This document shows, one piece after another, positions 9,945-22,000 of a stretch of 64,000 bases of DNA. Position numbers and translations under genes: made by a program. The first letter of the stretch is position 1. Every line of letters starts with the position of its first letter. Source of the DNA: Chromera velia (Eukaryota > Sar > Chromeraceae); NCBI GenBank assembly GCA_018398765.1, contig JAHBMJ010005733.1:1-64000 (forward strand), in the 5' to 3' direction. Below the pieces are notes generated by a model. It did not search any database, was not told the origin of the DNA, and saw only the letters and a list, made by a program, of their open reading frames with translations.

Positions 9945-12094
9945 TTGCATGATGGATTGTTGGATGGATGGATCGATGGATTTGTTGTTGTTGTTGTTCT
10001 TGCCAGTACTGTCTTTAACGGACGAACGAACACTGAGTCTCCGTCGGACTCATTCATTGATGCAGCGAGGTGGACCGATAGAAGAAATACAAGTGCTGTC
10101 TGTCTGGCCATGCACCGCTCTGAGTCGATCGTCGATCTGCATCAGTGTCTCACTTATGCAGGTTGACGGATAAAGAATTCATTTTTTTTGTATCGGGGAA
10201 TTGACTGAGCGTGGACCGTTCTTAATTTCGTTTTGCTCGCTGCCGTTGTTGAGTGCCCATTTCCCCTCTGACTCGATCAAACTCTGACTGCCTCGTCGAT
10301 CGAACTCTGATGTGTCATTCGTTACTCATGTCTCCTGACTGACTGCTCCGATCTCAGACTCGTGATCGAAAGATCGAAAGGAGATCACTGACTTCACAAA
10401 TGCTTCGGTCAGTGCGTTCATTTACATGCATACACATCGCACCTATCGACACATCTCCGTCTGTTTTCAGCTGCTGCCTCGAAAAAGAACTGAAGATTGA
10501 GGGTTTGATTATAATAAAAGAAAACGCGTTATCATTCTTTTTGTGAATTTTACTGTACGATAATAACGATGGAATTCATCAAATCAAAATTTACAGAACT
10601 AGATTGCCGCCAGAGATTGGGCTCAGATTGTGGATCGAGGAGCATTTTTTTTTTAACATATCATTATATTGCAACTTCTAAACTAATGTTATATATAGTC
10701 CAAGTTTTTTTTTTTTTTAGGCGACGCACAATGGTAAAAAAAAAAAAAGAATAGACATGTCAAGATTTTTTTTTTCTTTTTTTTTTTTTTTTTAGTCTAG
10801 TGGTCAAAGGTCCAAGCAAACTTAGCAAAGGTAGGTTTTGTAGTTAGATGTGTTTTTGTTATATGTTTGGCACTTCCAATAAAATAATAGAAAAAATAAT
10901 AAAAAAGATTAGGCTTCTCCAGATTTTTTTTTCTTTTTTTTTATTACTGTGCGTCGCCTAGTTTTTTTTTTCTATGTGCGGCGTCTAGTAGTCTGATTAA
11001 GTTGAATTGACTTTTGAAGTCTCAGTATATAAAGTAAATGATGAAGATTATGTTATAAAACTAGTTATAAAACTATACAGTACTAAAGCTGATTAGAATA
11101 GATATCATTTTATGAAAATAATATCTAGGAAAAGTTTTTTTAGAGATTAGAGTAAATTTCAATAGTAGTTGATTTTTATGCTAATTAAATCATTTTTAAT
11201 GCTCTCAGGTTTTTTTTCAAACTGTATATAGTAACTTAAAGAGCAGCAAGCGCTAGAGCAAGCGTACCGTTTACTAAAGTGACACTGGCCTAGTATGCAA
11301 GGGTTTCTGCAGTGCGAGCTATGCCATTAACCATGCCACACCATTCAATGATATCGACTGTTGAACTAAATGATTAAATTGCGACCCGCATTATCATATT
11401 CGTCGAAGTTGTTATTTGCGGGTCTGACGCCGGGTCATACCACTGCGACAAGAGTTCATAACTTGTTGCTTATTCAACCATGCATACATGCAAGCTTGCA
11501 TTGCCGTACAACAACACTGAGATTCTGAGAAGTGGCAAGCAATCATTGCATGATCGATTTGAGTGCTATGTCCGGTCAATGGTGTCAGCTAGTTTCAGTC
11601 GGCGTCAATCCTTTTCTGTGTCTGCTCCCCCCTTTAATTTGATTCCGCAGGTGGCAGAGCAATCTTCATGAGAGGGTCATACAGAGAGCGGGTCCAATCA
11701 TGCATGACCAGAACCAGCCTGAAGAGCTGTGAAGGGATTTCAAAAAGTGTGGTCTATCAGACATTACTTAACTTAAGCTGTGGAACTTTCCAACCGGTTC
11801 TGTCACCTCACTTTGTCTATAATCGGATGGGCAATTTACTTCCCCTCCATATCCTCCTTCTCTCTTTTCTGCAGACATTTCTGCATGCGCCTTCGACGCC
11901 GTTTCTTTTCTGTCCGTTAATCGAATGGGTCGACTGATCGTTGTTTTACTGACTGGCTGACTGACTGAATGCCTGATTATGCAGATCGAGGGGAGGGTCA
12001 AAAGGAAAGGAAGAATGAATAGTCCTTTCCTGCAGTAGAAAGCAGGCAGGGGAGCCATCGAGGTATCCTTGCATGATCGACGTCTGCTCGAACC
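9945..12094. other. Intergenic, AT-rich in the centre, no gene seen
   Basis: This is the space between two convergent genes. The part from about 10450 to 11250 is AT-rich with long T and A runs and contains the MITE candidate at 10719-10959. The remaining reading frames are short and without domains. I found no RNA gene that I could support. Confidence 0.5.
10719..10959. mobile_element. MITE-like element with 14-bp inverted ends flanked by T runs
   Basis: AGGCGACGCACAAT at 10719 is matched in reverse complement by ACTGTGCGTCGCCT at 10946-10959 (one mismatch). Poly-A or poly-T tracts follow on the inner side of both ends and poly-T lies outside them. The 240-base interior is AT-rich and non-coding. 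A third, degraded version, TGTGCGGCGTCTAG, lies at about 10975, suggesting nested or tandem insertion. Confidence 0.55.
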
Positions 12095-13468
12095 TTAGAG
12101 AATTGCGTAGGATCGAGTCTTCCGTAGGGCTCTCATCTGACAGCTAAGCTCGCTCATCGCCCTTAAATTCGGTCGACTTTCTGATTGTGCCAAGGTGCGT
12201 TTGAATTCGAAAGGACACTCTGAGGCCCTCTCTCGTGCTGGCACCACCTTGTTTGTCCACCCTTCGTATTTCTGCATATCGATTGGGGGCAGAACAACTC
12301 GTTTCTCCACATCGACTCGAACTTTCTTCCCATCCGCTGCCGTCGATGCAGTCGGCACGAAAGACGAAGAGAAGGGGGAAGGAGAAGATGTCCCCGTGCC
12401 AACTACCGGTGTCGGACTGAGTCGATACCTACCCCCCCTACCGTTGCTGTCTTGCAACGAACCCGGCGACGGCCTTCCCTTGCCTGTCTTCGACCGATCA
12501 TACGCTGCACGCGGCGCGGTGCGATGGAAGATGGGGGAGCCGACCCCATCTCTCGGACGGGAACATTGGGGATCGATGTTTGCTACAGGGACGAATTGGA
12601 CGGTGCAGTTGGACGTCAGGGGCGGCCTTCCAACACCGGCGACTGCTGCGGCTTTGTCTCTTGAGACCTGGGTGGCAAAGCGCACAGTCTCTTTGAGCCC
12701 TGGCCGGAGAAGGGGATAATCTAGCTTCTTTCGCATCTCCTGAGCGATGAGAATCTGCTCTGCCTCTGGGTCTGTGATCACCTGTGTGGTCTGTAGGATT
12801 GGAGGTCGTGCTGTCATTTTGGCCATCTCGAATCCCTTGACGGGATGCACACCCGACAAGGCCGGACATGCACGTGAGAGGGAGCGGTCAATGTCTACAA
12901 GTGACTCTGTGCCTCCTTGCCATGTCTCAGGAGAAGGTCTGAACAGAGCTTTGTCGAAGTCAGGAATTCCTATTCCTGTCTTCATGCGCACCTTTTCCCA
13001 TCGTGGGTTGTACACAGGTGCATTGATGTCCCGTGCTGGGTCAGGTCTCGGCAGGTCCTTGTTGAAGTCCTGCGCGTCTGGGTGTTTATGTTGAAACCGC
13101 TTTGAAATTTTGTGCAGGTCAAAGTCTAATTGGGTCTCATTGAGTCCTTCGTGGTATCGGCACTCTAGGCTTATGGGCTTTCGTGGCAGCATCCGATCGA
13201 AGGGAAGGACCTTCAGGGTTCTGCAGGAGATGCTTTTTTTGAGATCTAAAGGGGTTTGGGGCCTCTCCTCGTGTCTTTTTGCACGGATGTTCGGAAGGAC
13301 GATGCTCTGCGAGGAGCGGCGTGGCTGCTCCCGCTGCTGCCCTTGTTGCATCGCGTTGCAGTCTATGTCCTCTTCTTCTAACATGGCGGGAGAAACATCG
13401 TCAGACAGAGTCATGCTGGATTCCTGACGCGCGTGTTTCTGACGTATGTGGGCGGAAACTTCTGTCAC
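12095..13468 (-). CDS. Intronless 457-residue protein with repeated D-F-D-K-type motif
   Basis: A single uninterrupted frame from ATG to TAA with no signal peptide or membrane segment. The central part repeats a short motif of the form D-[F/I]-[D/N]-[K/R]-x-L-x-R-x-x-P. Examples are QDFNKDLPRPDPA (about 133-145), PDFDKALFRPSPE (169-181) and VDIDRSLSRACPA (191-203), with weaker versions at about 89 (PFDRMLPRKP) and 248 (KLDYPLLRPG). The N-terminal 60 residues are Gln/Glu-rich and residues 320-380 are Ser/Pro/Gly-rich, probably disordered. Such short spaced repeats with aromatic, basic and proline positions suggest a scaffold or filament-binding protein, for example cytoskeletal or axonemal. 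That is inference only and I recognise no named family. It is divergent from the membrane protein at 14.3 kb, with about 800 bases between the starts. Confidence 0.7.
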   Translation of the reverse strand: MTEVSAHIRQKHARQESSMTLSDDVSPAMLEEEDIDCNAMQQGQQREQPRRSSQSIVLPNIRAKRHEERPQTPLDLKKSISCRTLKVLPFDRMLPRKPISLECRYHEGLNETQLDFDLHKISKRFQHKHPDAQDFNKDLPRPDPARDINAPVYNPRWEKVRMKTGIGIPDFDKALFRPSPETWQGGTESLVDIDRSLSRACPALSGVHPVKGFEMAKMTARPPILQTTQVITDPEAEQILIAQEMRKKLDYPLLRPGLKETVRFATQVSRDKAAAVAGVGRPPLTSNCTVQFVPVANIDPQCSRPRDGVGSPIFHRTAPRAAYDRSKTGKGRPSPGSLQDSNGRGGRYRLSPTPVVGTGTSSPSPFSSSFVPTASTAADGKKVRVDVEKRVVLPPIDMQKYEGWTNKVVPARERASECPFEFKRTLAQSESRPNLRAMSELSCQMRALRKTRSYAIL

Positions 13469-14273
13469 GCTAGCTGTCAGGCAAGGTCAAACACCCAGCT
13501 TTGTGGTTGGGCGTGAGGTGGGCTTCTGTCCTGACTGCACGGCAGGCCTTCTGGACACTTCAAGAAGAACGCCGCATGCATGTCACTATCTCACTGCACT
13601 TGCATCTACTGCGTCGCTTGTCTAGAGACTCACATGTACCTTGTTTGTCGTGCAAGTGCCTCTTTACACGTCGTGCTTATATAGACGACTCCGTGAGTCT
13701 GTTCATATATATATACAGACAGGTTCTTGATGTGTCGGTCGATCTATATATATATAGCTGCTGCATGTGTTCTGTGTATCGGTGTGCATGCATGCATGGC
13801 TATATATATATATATATATATGCATGCACTGCAAACTGCAAATGCATGTATTTTGGTGCGCCCTGCGCCCAGGCCTGGCACAATGAATAAGCTTTTGTGG
13901 ATGTGCATGCATGCAATATTGTATATACGTATATATGCGTGCATATATATATGCATTGTATATATATATATATATTTTTTTTTTTAAATCTGCATGTTAA
14001 TTTAATTCAACGGATGATCGATCGATGCATGCATGTGAATGCCTGCATGTCGATCAAAAGGGAGAGGAGTGCATGGACACTGGACAGTCGTATATGTACT
14101 GTGAGACGATGGAGATCCGAAAGGTGGCTTAAGCAGGAGCGAGCCGACCAACGGTTTTATGCCAGCTGCTCAGACTGGCACGCACTGAAAAGAAAATTGA
14201 TCCTCGTAGCAGCGCACCAGTTGGAATCACTGTTGATTAGTCCCGAGAAGAACAAAACGTGGCCTGAATCAGA
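13469..14273. promoter_or_regulatory. Divergent intergenic region with TATA and TGCATGCA-type microsatellites
   Basis: It separates the starts of two divergent intronless genes. It holds several (TA)n runs (about 13706-13715, 13746-13755, 13801-13820, 13960-13978) and TGCATGCA copies near 13788, 13822, 13903 and 14026. TGCATGCA is a known binding site of apicomplexan AP2-type factors. Whether it acts here is not shown. Confidence 0.4.
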
Positions 14274-16331
14274 ATGAGAAGCCATGCTTGGCCCGAGGAG
14301 TCCGCAGCTCTCCGTTCCTCTGCACAGGGAGGGGGGGGAAACTCTCCTGCACGGAGCGCTGTCCGAGTTGCGGTTCAACCAGCAGGTGCAGGCACGCGTG
14401 CACCCACCAGAACAGTGACACGCGCCACGAACAAGAGCATGAATCGGTCACGCACAAATGTGCATATTCTCGAGAATGCACGGCAGATTCTGGAGAACAG
14501 CAGAGCATCGAACGAGGATGAATTGGAGGCTGACAAGTTGTGCGAGCACGCAGAGCAATTACAGATCAATATTCGAGAGGACCTGGTGGGCCTCTGCCAC
14601 GTTCGTCGCATATCCCACCCCTGGGACGAGTCGCTCCCCCCAATCGCAAAGCACTGGCAGATCATGGTGGTCTGTTACACTGTTGCAGTCATTCAGGTGA
14701 TCGGTCTCTTGGCCATCACCCCGGATGCATTCACAGAGGATGGGGTGCTAGGTATGCCGTACACGCAGGCTCAAACGCTAGCGACAGACAACCCACGAAC
14801 CCTGGGACTGAGAGTGCTTGCAGTGCTTCTCCTGATGGCTGCTCTGTTCACCGAAACGAACGGGAACGTCCACAACAATGTGTTCTTCCACTCGATAGCC
14901 CAACGGTTGATCTGGTTGATCACCGCCTACATCGTTCCGATGCTTGTCTTGTTTGGGGGGTTGAATTTGATCCTTCTTGCAGAGGAGAGCAGCGTTGTGC
15001 TGTCAGCTCTCGAAATTGCCTTTGCTTTGGAAATTGACGATATCGCAGTTGGCGTCCTGAAAACGTTTGTTCCACCAACGTGCTGGGAGAGGGCGTTTAC
15101 TTTGAAAATTCCAAAGTTTTTGGTCTTAAAGCTCTGGTATGAGGCAGAGGAGACTCTGGCAGAGGAGGAGAGTTCCTATCTCTTTACACAAGACAAAGTG
15201 GAAAGCCCCCAAGATCTTTTGCCGATCCCATTCAGACAGGCTCTAGGCAGCATTGCAGGAAAATGGAATAAAATCCCCAAAGAGGAGAGAAATGACTGGA
15301 AAAACTTCCAAAAGCGGGGGTTGGTTTCGTTTCAAGCCGACATGAACTCCAAGAAGCAGAAACGGGCTGCCCTACTTGAGGCCTGTTACTGGAAAGACCA
15401 CCGAAAAATGCCAGATGCGTATTGGAAGAAACTTTCTTCCGAAGACAAAGCAGCCAAACTCGCCGAAGATCTCCAAATCCGTCAAAATATGGTCCAAAAT
15501 GCAGTTTTCCTCCTTCTTATCAGTGTTGTCGTCGCACCTCCCTTCTCTCTCGCACTTGCTCAAGCATTTGCGTTGAATGTCCCTCCTTCCTACCAACCTG
15601 TTGCGTGGCTTCAGTTTCTGTTCTTTTTCCTCCTCTTTGGAGGTTACGGAATAGGAATTGGATTCGCGACTCTCCGCCTTGCCATGCCCAAACTGTGCCG
15701 CCGACGACATTCCCTCGCAGCTGCGTGTGCTTCGAGTTGTACCCCTGTCAAATCCCATACAGTCTTCTACTATCCCTTTTTGGATCAGGGGATGAGCCCG
15801 CTAGCCAACGTGTCCATCTTCCTAACCCCTCCCATGCCTTATCTGATGCTGCTTAGCGATGTCACCCCCTTTGCAGCATTTCTGTGGATCTTTCTTGCAC
15901 TCAACGCCATCAAGTCAGTCTGGCAGAGCGTTGAAAATGTGATGACATTCTGCCAGGCTCTTAGAGCGAGTGCCAAAACGAAAGACCAGAAGAGGGAGGG
16001 AAATGCCATCGATGTTGATAGAAAGCAACTGCTCCTTGCAGTCCCAGCAGCCGTCGCTCTAATTTTTCTGTATGGCGGCCAGATGGCATCGGGATGGTCT
16101 GACTCAGACTCTGCCGGTGAGTCTTCTGACACTGCAGCAACCACAGAGGAGGCGACAGATGAAAGCGTCCCATCTGACCGCGACAGTTATCACATCGACA
16201 AGTGGCCTTCTAGTCCACAGACCGGACTGTGGTTTGCGGCACTCAGCATCATTTGTCTTATGGCTGCTCTTTCGTTGACAGACTTTGTGCTTTACAGAGT
16301 CAGGTCAAGACAAAAAAAGAAAGAGACTTAA
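14274..16331 (+). CDS. Intronless polytopic membrane protein (685 residues), unknown family
   Basis: One open frame. An internal ATG at codon 56 (MNRSRTNVHILENAR) could be the real start, because the first 55 residues are low-complexity. Hydrophobic segments suitable for membrane spans lie at about 128-149, 178-193, 211-236, 408-432, 443-468, 520-548, 586-603 and 651-675. A conserved-looking amphipathic stretch, ALEIAFALEIDDIAVGVL, follows at 245-262. A charged, probably cytosolic segment of about 145 residues (263-407) contains repeated W-K-x(2)-[P/S] steps (NKIPKEERNDW, YWKKLSSEDK). The protein ends in KKET, matching the KKxx dilysine pattern for ER retrieval if the C-terminus is cytosolic. 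The loop at 605-640 is Ser/Asp/Glu-rich. I cannot assign a transport or channel function. Confidence 0.8.
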   Translation: MRSHAWPEESAALRSSAQGGGGNSPARSAVRVAVQPAGAGTRAPTRTVTRATNKSMNRSRTNVHILENARQILENSRASNEDELEADKLCEHAEQLQINIREDLVGLCHVRRISHPWDESLPPIAKHWQIMVVCYTVAVIQVIGLLAITPDAFTEDGVLGMPYTQAQTLATDNPRTLGLRVLAVLLLMAALFTETNGNVHNNVFFHSIAQRLIWLITAYIVPMLVLFGGLNLILLAEESSVVLSALEIAFALEIDDIAVGVLKTFVPPTCWERAFTLKIPKFLVLKLWYEAEETLAEEESSYLFTQDKVESPQDLLPIPFRQALGSIAGKWNKIPKEERNDWKNFQKRGLVSFQADMNSKKQKRAALLEACYWKDHRKMPDAYWKKLSSEDKAAKLAEDLQIRQNMVQNAVFLLLISVVVAPPFSLALAQAFALNVPPSYQPVAWLQFLFFFLLFGGYGIGIGFATLRLAMPKLCRRRHSLAAACASSCTPVKSHTVFYYPFLDQGMSPLANVSIFLTPPMPYLMLLSDVTPFAAFLWIFLALNAIKSVWQSVENVMTFCQALRASAKTKDQKREGNAIDVDRKQLLLAVPAAVALIFLYGGQMASGWSDSDSAGESSDTAATTEEATDESVPSDRDSYHIDKWPSSPQTGLWFAALSIICLMAALSLTDFVLYRVRSRQKKKET

Positions 16332-16451
16332 TATCTAGTACGCATGATTTGCTGTACAATTTTTGATTGCGTCAAAACAATGTGTTCTAATCCTAGGCCT
16401 ATACTATTCAATATCACTAGCAATATTAATTAAATGTATACTGTGAATCAA

Positions 16452-16549
16452 CTATCATTATCATCATCATATGAGACATGTATTGCAGCTTGCCTAGCAA
16501 TTAATATAACCCAGTTAATGATAATGATGATGATGATGATTGAGGGTTT
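16452..16549. repeat. Inverted ATC/GAT arrays with GATTGAGGGTTT end motif
   Basis: ATCATTATCATCATCAT at about 16456 and its reverse complement ATGATAATGATGATGATGAT at about 16518 face each other across about 45 bases. The right array runs into GATTGAGGGTTT. The same GAT-array-to-(T)TAAGGG/TTGAGGG junction forms the 3' end of the LINE copy at 39.2 kb, and GATTGAGGGTTT recurs at about 52437. This may be a fragment of LINE 3' end. Confidence 0.5.
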
Positions 16550-18345
16550 ATAAATATTGTATAAAAAATCTATTTAGAAATCTATATAACTCTTCTAGGT
16601 ATAGCTTGTACATTTAATTAAAATTTTGAAAATGGTTTATAATTTTGAATATTATATAGTTAATTATGACTATAACTATGATGCGCCATCTTTATCGGAA
16701 AGTTAATTTATCCATAATACTAATCCAGAGCTAGATCCAGAGCTACCTGGATACTTCTAATGTTAGGCAGGGAAAAGTTATTATTTTCTAAGTTATACTG
16801 CCTTAATCAACACTTCAGATCAAAAGTTTTAATCTCTCAAGAGGCATGCTTTTTTAACAAAGCAGCTGACAAAGCTAAAAATTTACTGCACCTGCAAAAA
16901 TAGATAAATTTAATTATAAATAAATTTAAGCGAATTTAGATGAATTTACATGAATTAAAGTTAATTTAAATGAACTTCCAAGTAAATTACAAAGTTAATA
17001 TATTATGATGATATCGATAGATTCTTATAGTTTAACTTGGATTGCTGATATATGTATATATATATATATATATGTGTGTGTGTATGTATATATGTATGTG
17101 TGTGTATGATTTATAACTAGTTTATTACTATAAGCTTATGACCGGCTTTAGTCAGTTTAATTTGATTCAATCAATGTTTTGCTTGGCTCTTGATCTGAAA
17201 ATTTTGAAACTCAAAGAAATTTAATTATAAATCATGCATACATATTAAACTAGATCTTGAACCTAAGCGTGGTTTCAATATATATTATATTTTCGCAAGT
17301 TGGGAAATATCATATAAATATATAATATAATATCGTTTCATATAAATTTTTTTTTCGTTTTTGAATGGGAAAACGTTCACGATTACGAAAAGGATGAAGG
17401 AGGATAAAAGCATGTCGAAGCAGGTCGAGGAATGAGCGGGCCCAGCAGGATCAGGGACGACACATAAGCACCCCTTGCATGCCTATCTCCCACTTGGTTC
17501 ACACTGGGCCACCGAGACTCAATATCCAGTCAGACCTGCGAACATACCACGGAGATCGATTGATGTCCTGAAGTATGCTCAGAGCACAAGAATTTTTAGA
17601 GGTGCAGCTCGATCGGTATATTAGCTTACCTTCACACAGTTCTTTCATTTGCTTTCGTCAACTTCTTTTCATTTATGCAGACTTCAACAAATTCCTTCAA
17701 TTTACTTCAGAGCTTACTAAAAATTCTAGTCTAAAATTAAAATGTGGATGAATTATCATTTAATAATTAACTATTTTTTTTGAAAAAAAAATGAGTACAG
17801 ACATAGCACAGACTGCACAGTTTTTTGTCTAGTTTTTTGTTTAAATGAGTTCTTTAGTTGGGAGGTAGATTTGAAGTTAGTCTCAGTCATATTTAGAATC
17901 AAAACTTAGATGACTAGTTAGATCAGATCTAGGCTGACAGTAAAATTTGAACAGAGATGTATTATATTATCTAGTATATTATATATTTATATCACCAGAT
18001 CCATGATATAATATAAAAATATGTATTGAATCCACGCCTAGTCAGGATTCTAAAAGGTTTTAGGAAACGTTCAACTTGATTTGTTCAAAGAGCTCCCCCC
18101 TCGACCATTACGTTATAATATAATTCACGGATGATCATTACGTCAACGGATCAACATCATGGATTGCGGATAGGTTTGGAAAGCTCTCGGGTCGTTTCGC
18201 CTGCTCTCCCTCTTCTGCAGACCCAACAGAGGAAGGAGAGGAGGGAGGAGGGCAAGCAGGAATTGAGGGAGAAAAGCCGACTCCGACACCATAGTCGAGC
18301 CGACTGGACGCAGTAGTGTTTCTATTCTTTCATTTCCCATGCCTT

Positions 18346-18402
18346 CTATTCTTCAGAAAGTAGAGTGTCTATTCTTCAGAAAGTGTTTCTATTCTTCAGA
18401 AA
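18346..18402. repeat. Three tandem copies of TCTATTCTTCAGAAAG
   Basis: Three near-identical units of 18-22 bases, each containing TCTATTCTTCAGAAAGT, lie just downstream of the 3' end of the large minus-strand receptor gene. Confidence 0.7.
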
Positions 18403-18529
18403 GTTCTCCTCTTCTCCTTCTCCGTGTCTCCTTGCTTTCCTACCCTTTCCAATCTCCCTCTGACTGTCTCTTTGTCCCTCTACTCCCCCCTCTCTCTCAG
18501 TACTACCTGTAGGCTGCCTCAGCAGAACC

Positions 18530-18830
18530 TCATGGGGTGTCTTCTTCCTCTTCTTCTTCCTCCTCTGCCTCCTCCTCCTCCTCCGGCTCGTCCTCCGGGT
18601 CCAGTGGGGGGACGACCCAATTGGACGCCGTGAGGCTGTCAACGTACTGCACAGGCTCGTAGCCCCTTCTCCTTTCTCTGAGACAGGACAGTTGGGGGAA
18701 GACGAAGAGTCCAGGCACGAGGTTCAACAAAGGCTCAAGACCTCGGTTCCTCAAAGAGAGCCTGAACGCGCGCGCACATACACACACATATACACACACA
18801 CATACACACACATATACACACACATACACA

Positions 18831-18870
<40 letters not shown>

Positions 18871-18959
18871 ACGCACGCACGCACACACACACACACACCC
18901 ACACCCACACCCACACCACACTTACACCCACACACACACACACACACTTACACACCACA

Positions 18960-19003
<44 letters not shown>

Positions 19004-19008
19004 CACAC

Positions 19009-19039
<31 letters not shown>

Positions 19040-22000
19040 GAGGGAGAAAGACGGGGGCCAGACAGAGAGACAGCTAGGCATACATAGGGAGACAGGCAAC
19101 GGGCACAAATCGAGGCAAGCGGATAGGCGGACACGTAGGCAGATTTAGCGTTTGGTTTGAGGACTGCACTCGATGCAGATTACGCGATCGCGAAGAGTGT
19201 CTTCACACAACACTAGGAGATCCGAAGAGATTGGCTGGCCAAAATCTCCATGCAGAAACACAGTGGTCGGGGCGAGTGTCTCTCTCAAACAATGATGATC
19301 GACGTTTGAAATTGAGCACACATGAAGGAATTGCAACACAAGCTCAAGGCTCTAAGCTGAAGCAAGCTGACCGAAGAATTGCTGCGTGAGCGAGGCCGAG
19401 AAGGAAGGTCTGAAGGAACTCGAAACCGATCAGGAGGCCAAGAGAAACGCTGTGCTCGTGAAACACATTGTCTCTGCTTCGTTCTCCCCCCAAACTGTTT
19501 CTCTTGTCTCCCAGACTGAGAATCAGAAAGAGACTGATCAGCACGGCTAGGAGGCTTGCGCAGATTGTTGCAAGAAGGAGTCGCACTCTCTGCTCTCGTG
19601 CCCTTACGCGAACGTAAAGAAGGACGCACTCCCGTCTATTCAAAAGAATGCGGGGAGAACTACATGAGAGAGAAGGACCCAGGGGATAGTACAGAAGGCG
19701 GCCGGCACCCCCGACAGACGGACGATCCAATAGAGAATCTGCTCTGCGGAGAGCACTTTGTTTTCGCTTTTTTCCAGAGGTTTGTTCTGTCTGCTTCTTC
19801 TTTGGGGGGGAGGAATTCGACGCTTTAATGAAAGCAGTGCCTGACAGTTGTCCGCACGTTTCCTCACTGGCCCACACGCTTACCGCCATACTTCGAAGGA
19901 CGACTCCGACAAGCAGAAGCCCGGTCAGATTCGCAATGAATGCTTTCAGGAGGGCGGGGGGGAAGTGGGTTTCGAGGTCGTTGCGTCCCGGGAGAGAGAG
20001 GCTTTCGGGTGCTGTTGTGTAAGTGAGAGGTTTGAAGGGCATTAGGTTCTCGTCTGTCTCTGTGAGAAGGACGAGTGACTGGAGGGCCAAGAGAAGGCAC
20101 CAGGAAAAGAAAAATCGGGTGGAGAAGACCAGAGCATCGCTGAGGGGAGGAAGCTCAAAAACAGAGACCCCATTTCTCCCATGGATCAGTCGGAGGATCA
20201 CGTGAGATCTCAACAGACAGTTGCTGCAGACAAACAGAAATCGATCAATAGGAAAAATAAATGAGTTTTTCTTGATTACGCAGTCTCTCACGTAGAGAAA
20301 GTCAAATGACACGCGCTGGGCTTGTTGCCGCCGACGCGCGCTTTTCTGTCTCTGAAAAACCCGAAAAACAAAATGCAATTCGAGAGAAACAAAATTCAAA
20401 ACAAAAACACACGTCGCCCTTCTTCTGTAGAAAACATGCACATGAGTCGATGCAACAGGAAACGAACAAGTCAGGCAAACAGAGGCACCAATCGCAACAC
20501 AAAGAAGTCGACAAAAGATAGACAGAGAGAAAAATGGATACACAGAAACACAGAGACGTCTACAGGTGGATCAACAGATGCATCAGGAAGTGGACAGAAA
20601 AACCGAGCAAGACAGGAAGGAAAATGTTCCCACACCGACGAACGTTAATAAATCCTTGCCGGACCACAATGCCCATTGACATCTGCACACAAATGGACAG
20701 ACACGCAGAGGCATTCCCGACCAGAACCCATACCCAGCAGTGAGTCCACTAAGTTTCCTTCCAGCCAGAAGGAAAATGATACGAGACGGAAGCGGAGAAG
20801 GTATTACACATTGAATTATCCGGTCCAAGCAGACTCTGTCGGGTGCAACAAATCAAGAGGAATGTCTAGTGCAAAGCAGAGCCTATTCAAAGTTCATTTC
20901 TCCATCAGAAGGACGTTTCTCCTCCTTCGTACAAGCACGGCAAAAACAGTAGAGGGTGCACAAGAAAGAGAGAAGGATGACATGATCTGATTACGAAACG
21001 AAGGACCGACCTGAGAGGCACGACGCCGGGTCTCGAGACGTCGAGGGGAGCCACAATTGCCATGGGGGCAGCCAGCCGCAGACTTCTATACTTGGAGGGC
21101 TTGATGTTATCGCGTTGTGTCCTGATATTGTTTCGGACTTTTTTAATCATGTGAAGTGCCGCACGTAGACTCGAGCTAGCACTGGAGGCACTGTCTGTCT
21201 CCGAGCGACTTCCTTCCCCTCCTCCTTTAACCCTCAGTGGCTTCTTGTCGGAGAAACGGGTGGGTGTCTTCGTGATTGTCACGGCACGTTTAGTGGAAAG
21301 TGCAGCGGGTGTTGAGGGAGATCGAGACGTGGGGGTCTCAGATTCTTCCAAACCCATTGGAAAAAATCGGGAAGGGGGGAGAGACCTTGAGAGTTGATGG
21401 CCCCTCGCGTTCTTCTTCTTGGGACTTACTGCCGATGCACGGCTTCTCAGTCTGACGTCGGATTGCTGTCGTTCTACAGTCATCACGGATGTGCCGGCTT
21501 CGTCTCCTGTTGGTTTCTCACTTGACGGATCGTTTGCCTTTCTGTTCAATTTAGATCGAAAGAGCATCAAATGCTCCATCGGCGTTTCTTCTGCTTTGCT
21601 ACGACGACTGTCATCCCCATCGTCTTCTTCCAGCTGGTCCAGCATCCCCAGGACTTCCTTTACAAGTGCATCTTCATCCTCGTCCTCTTTCAGAATTTTC
21701 TTTTCTGCATGCTGGAGGGCTTTTTTGATTCTCTTTGGCTCTATCACACGCCCACTGGTGTCCAGAAATACTGGGCGCGGCGACGAATCGCTTGGCACAT
21801 CTTCCGACGGGCCCTTCCGATGACTTCTCGAAGGAGACTCATATTCTGGCTGAGGGGAAATCTTCGAGGTTTTCGGTTTACCTCTGATGACAGCTAGACT
21901 GTTCTGAGCCAGTCGAAGCGCTTTCGAGGGGGAGTGAGGAGATGAGTCTCGAACCAGGGGGGAAGTGTCTTCCTCATCCTCCTCTTCGTCTTGTTCCTCC

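Larger units (their letters stand above)
16332..18529. other. AT-rich intergenic region, no gene seen
   Basis: Low-GC DNA with only short frames. It contains (TA)n/(TG)n at about 17047-17105, an inverted pair of ATC/GAT arrays (separate entry) and a small tandem repeat at 18346-18402. Nothing recognisable is encoded. Confidence 0.5.

Noticed and set aside
12195-12719. 174-codon plus-strand open frame
   Set aside because: Antisense to the 457-residue minus-strand gene. Composition is Arg/Pro/Ser shadow-like with no motif.
18692-19108. His/Thr and Val/Cys repeat proteins on both strands
   Set aside because: Translations of a CA/TG dinucleotide array lying in an intron.
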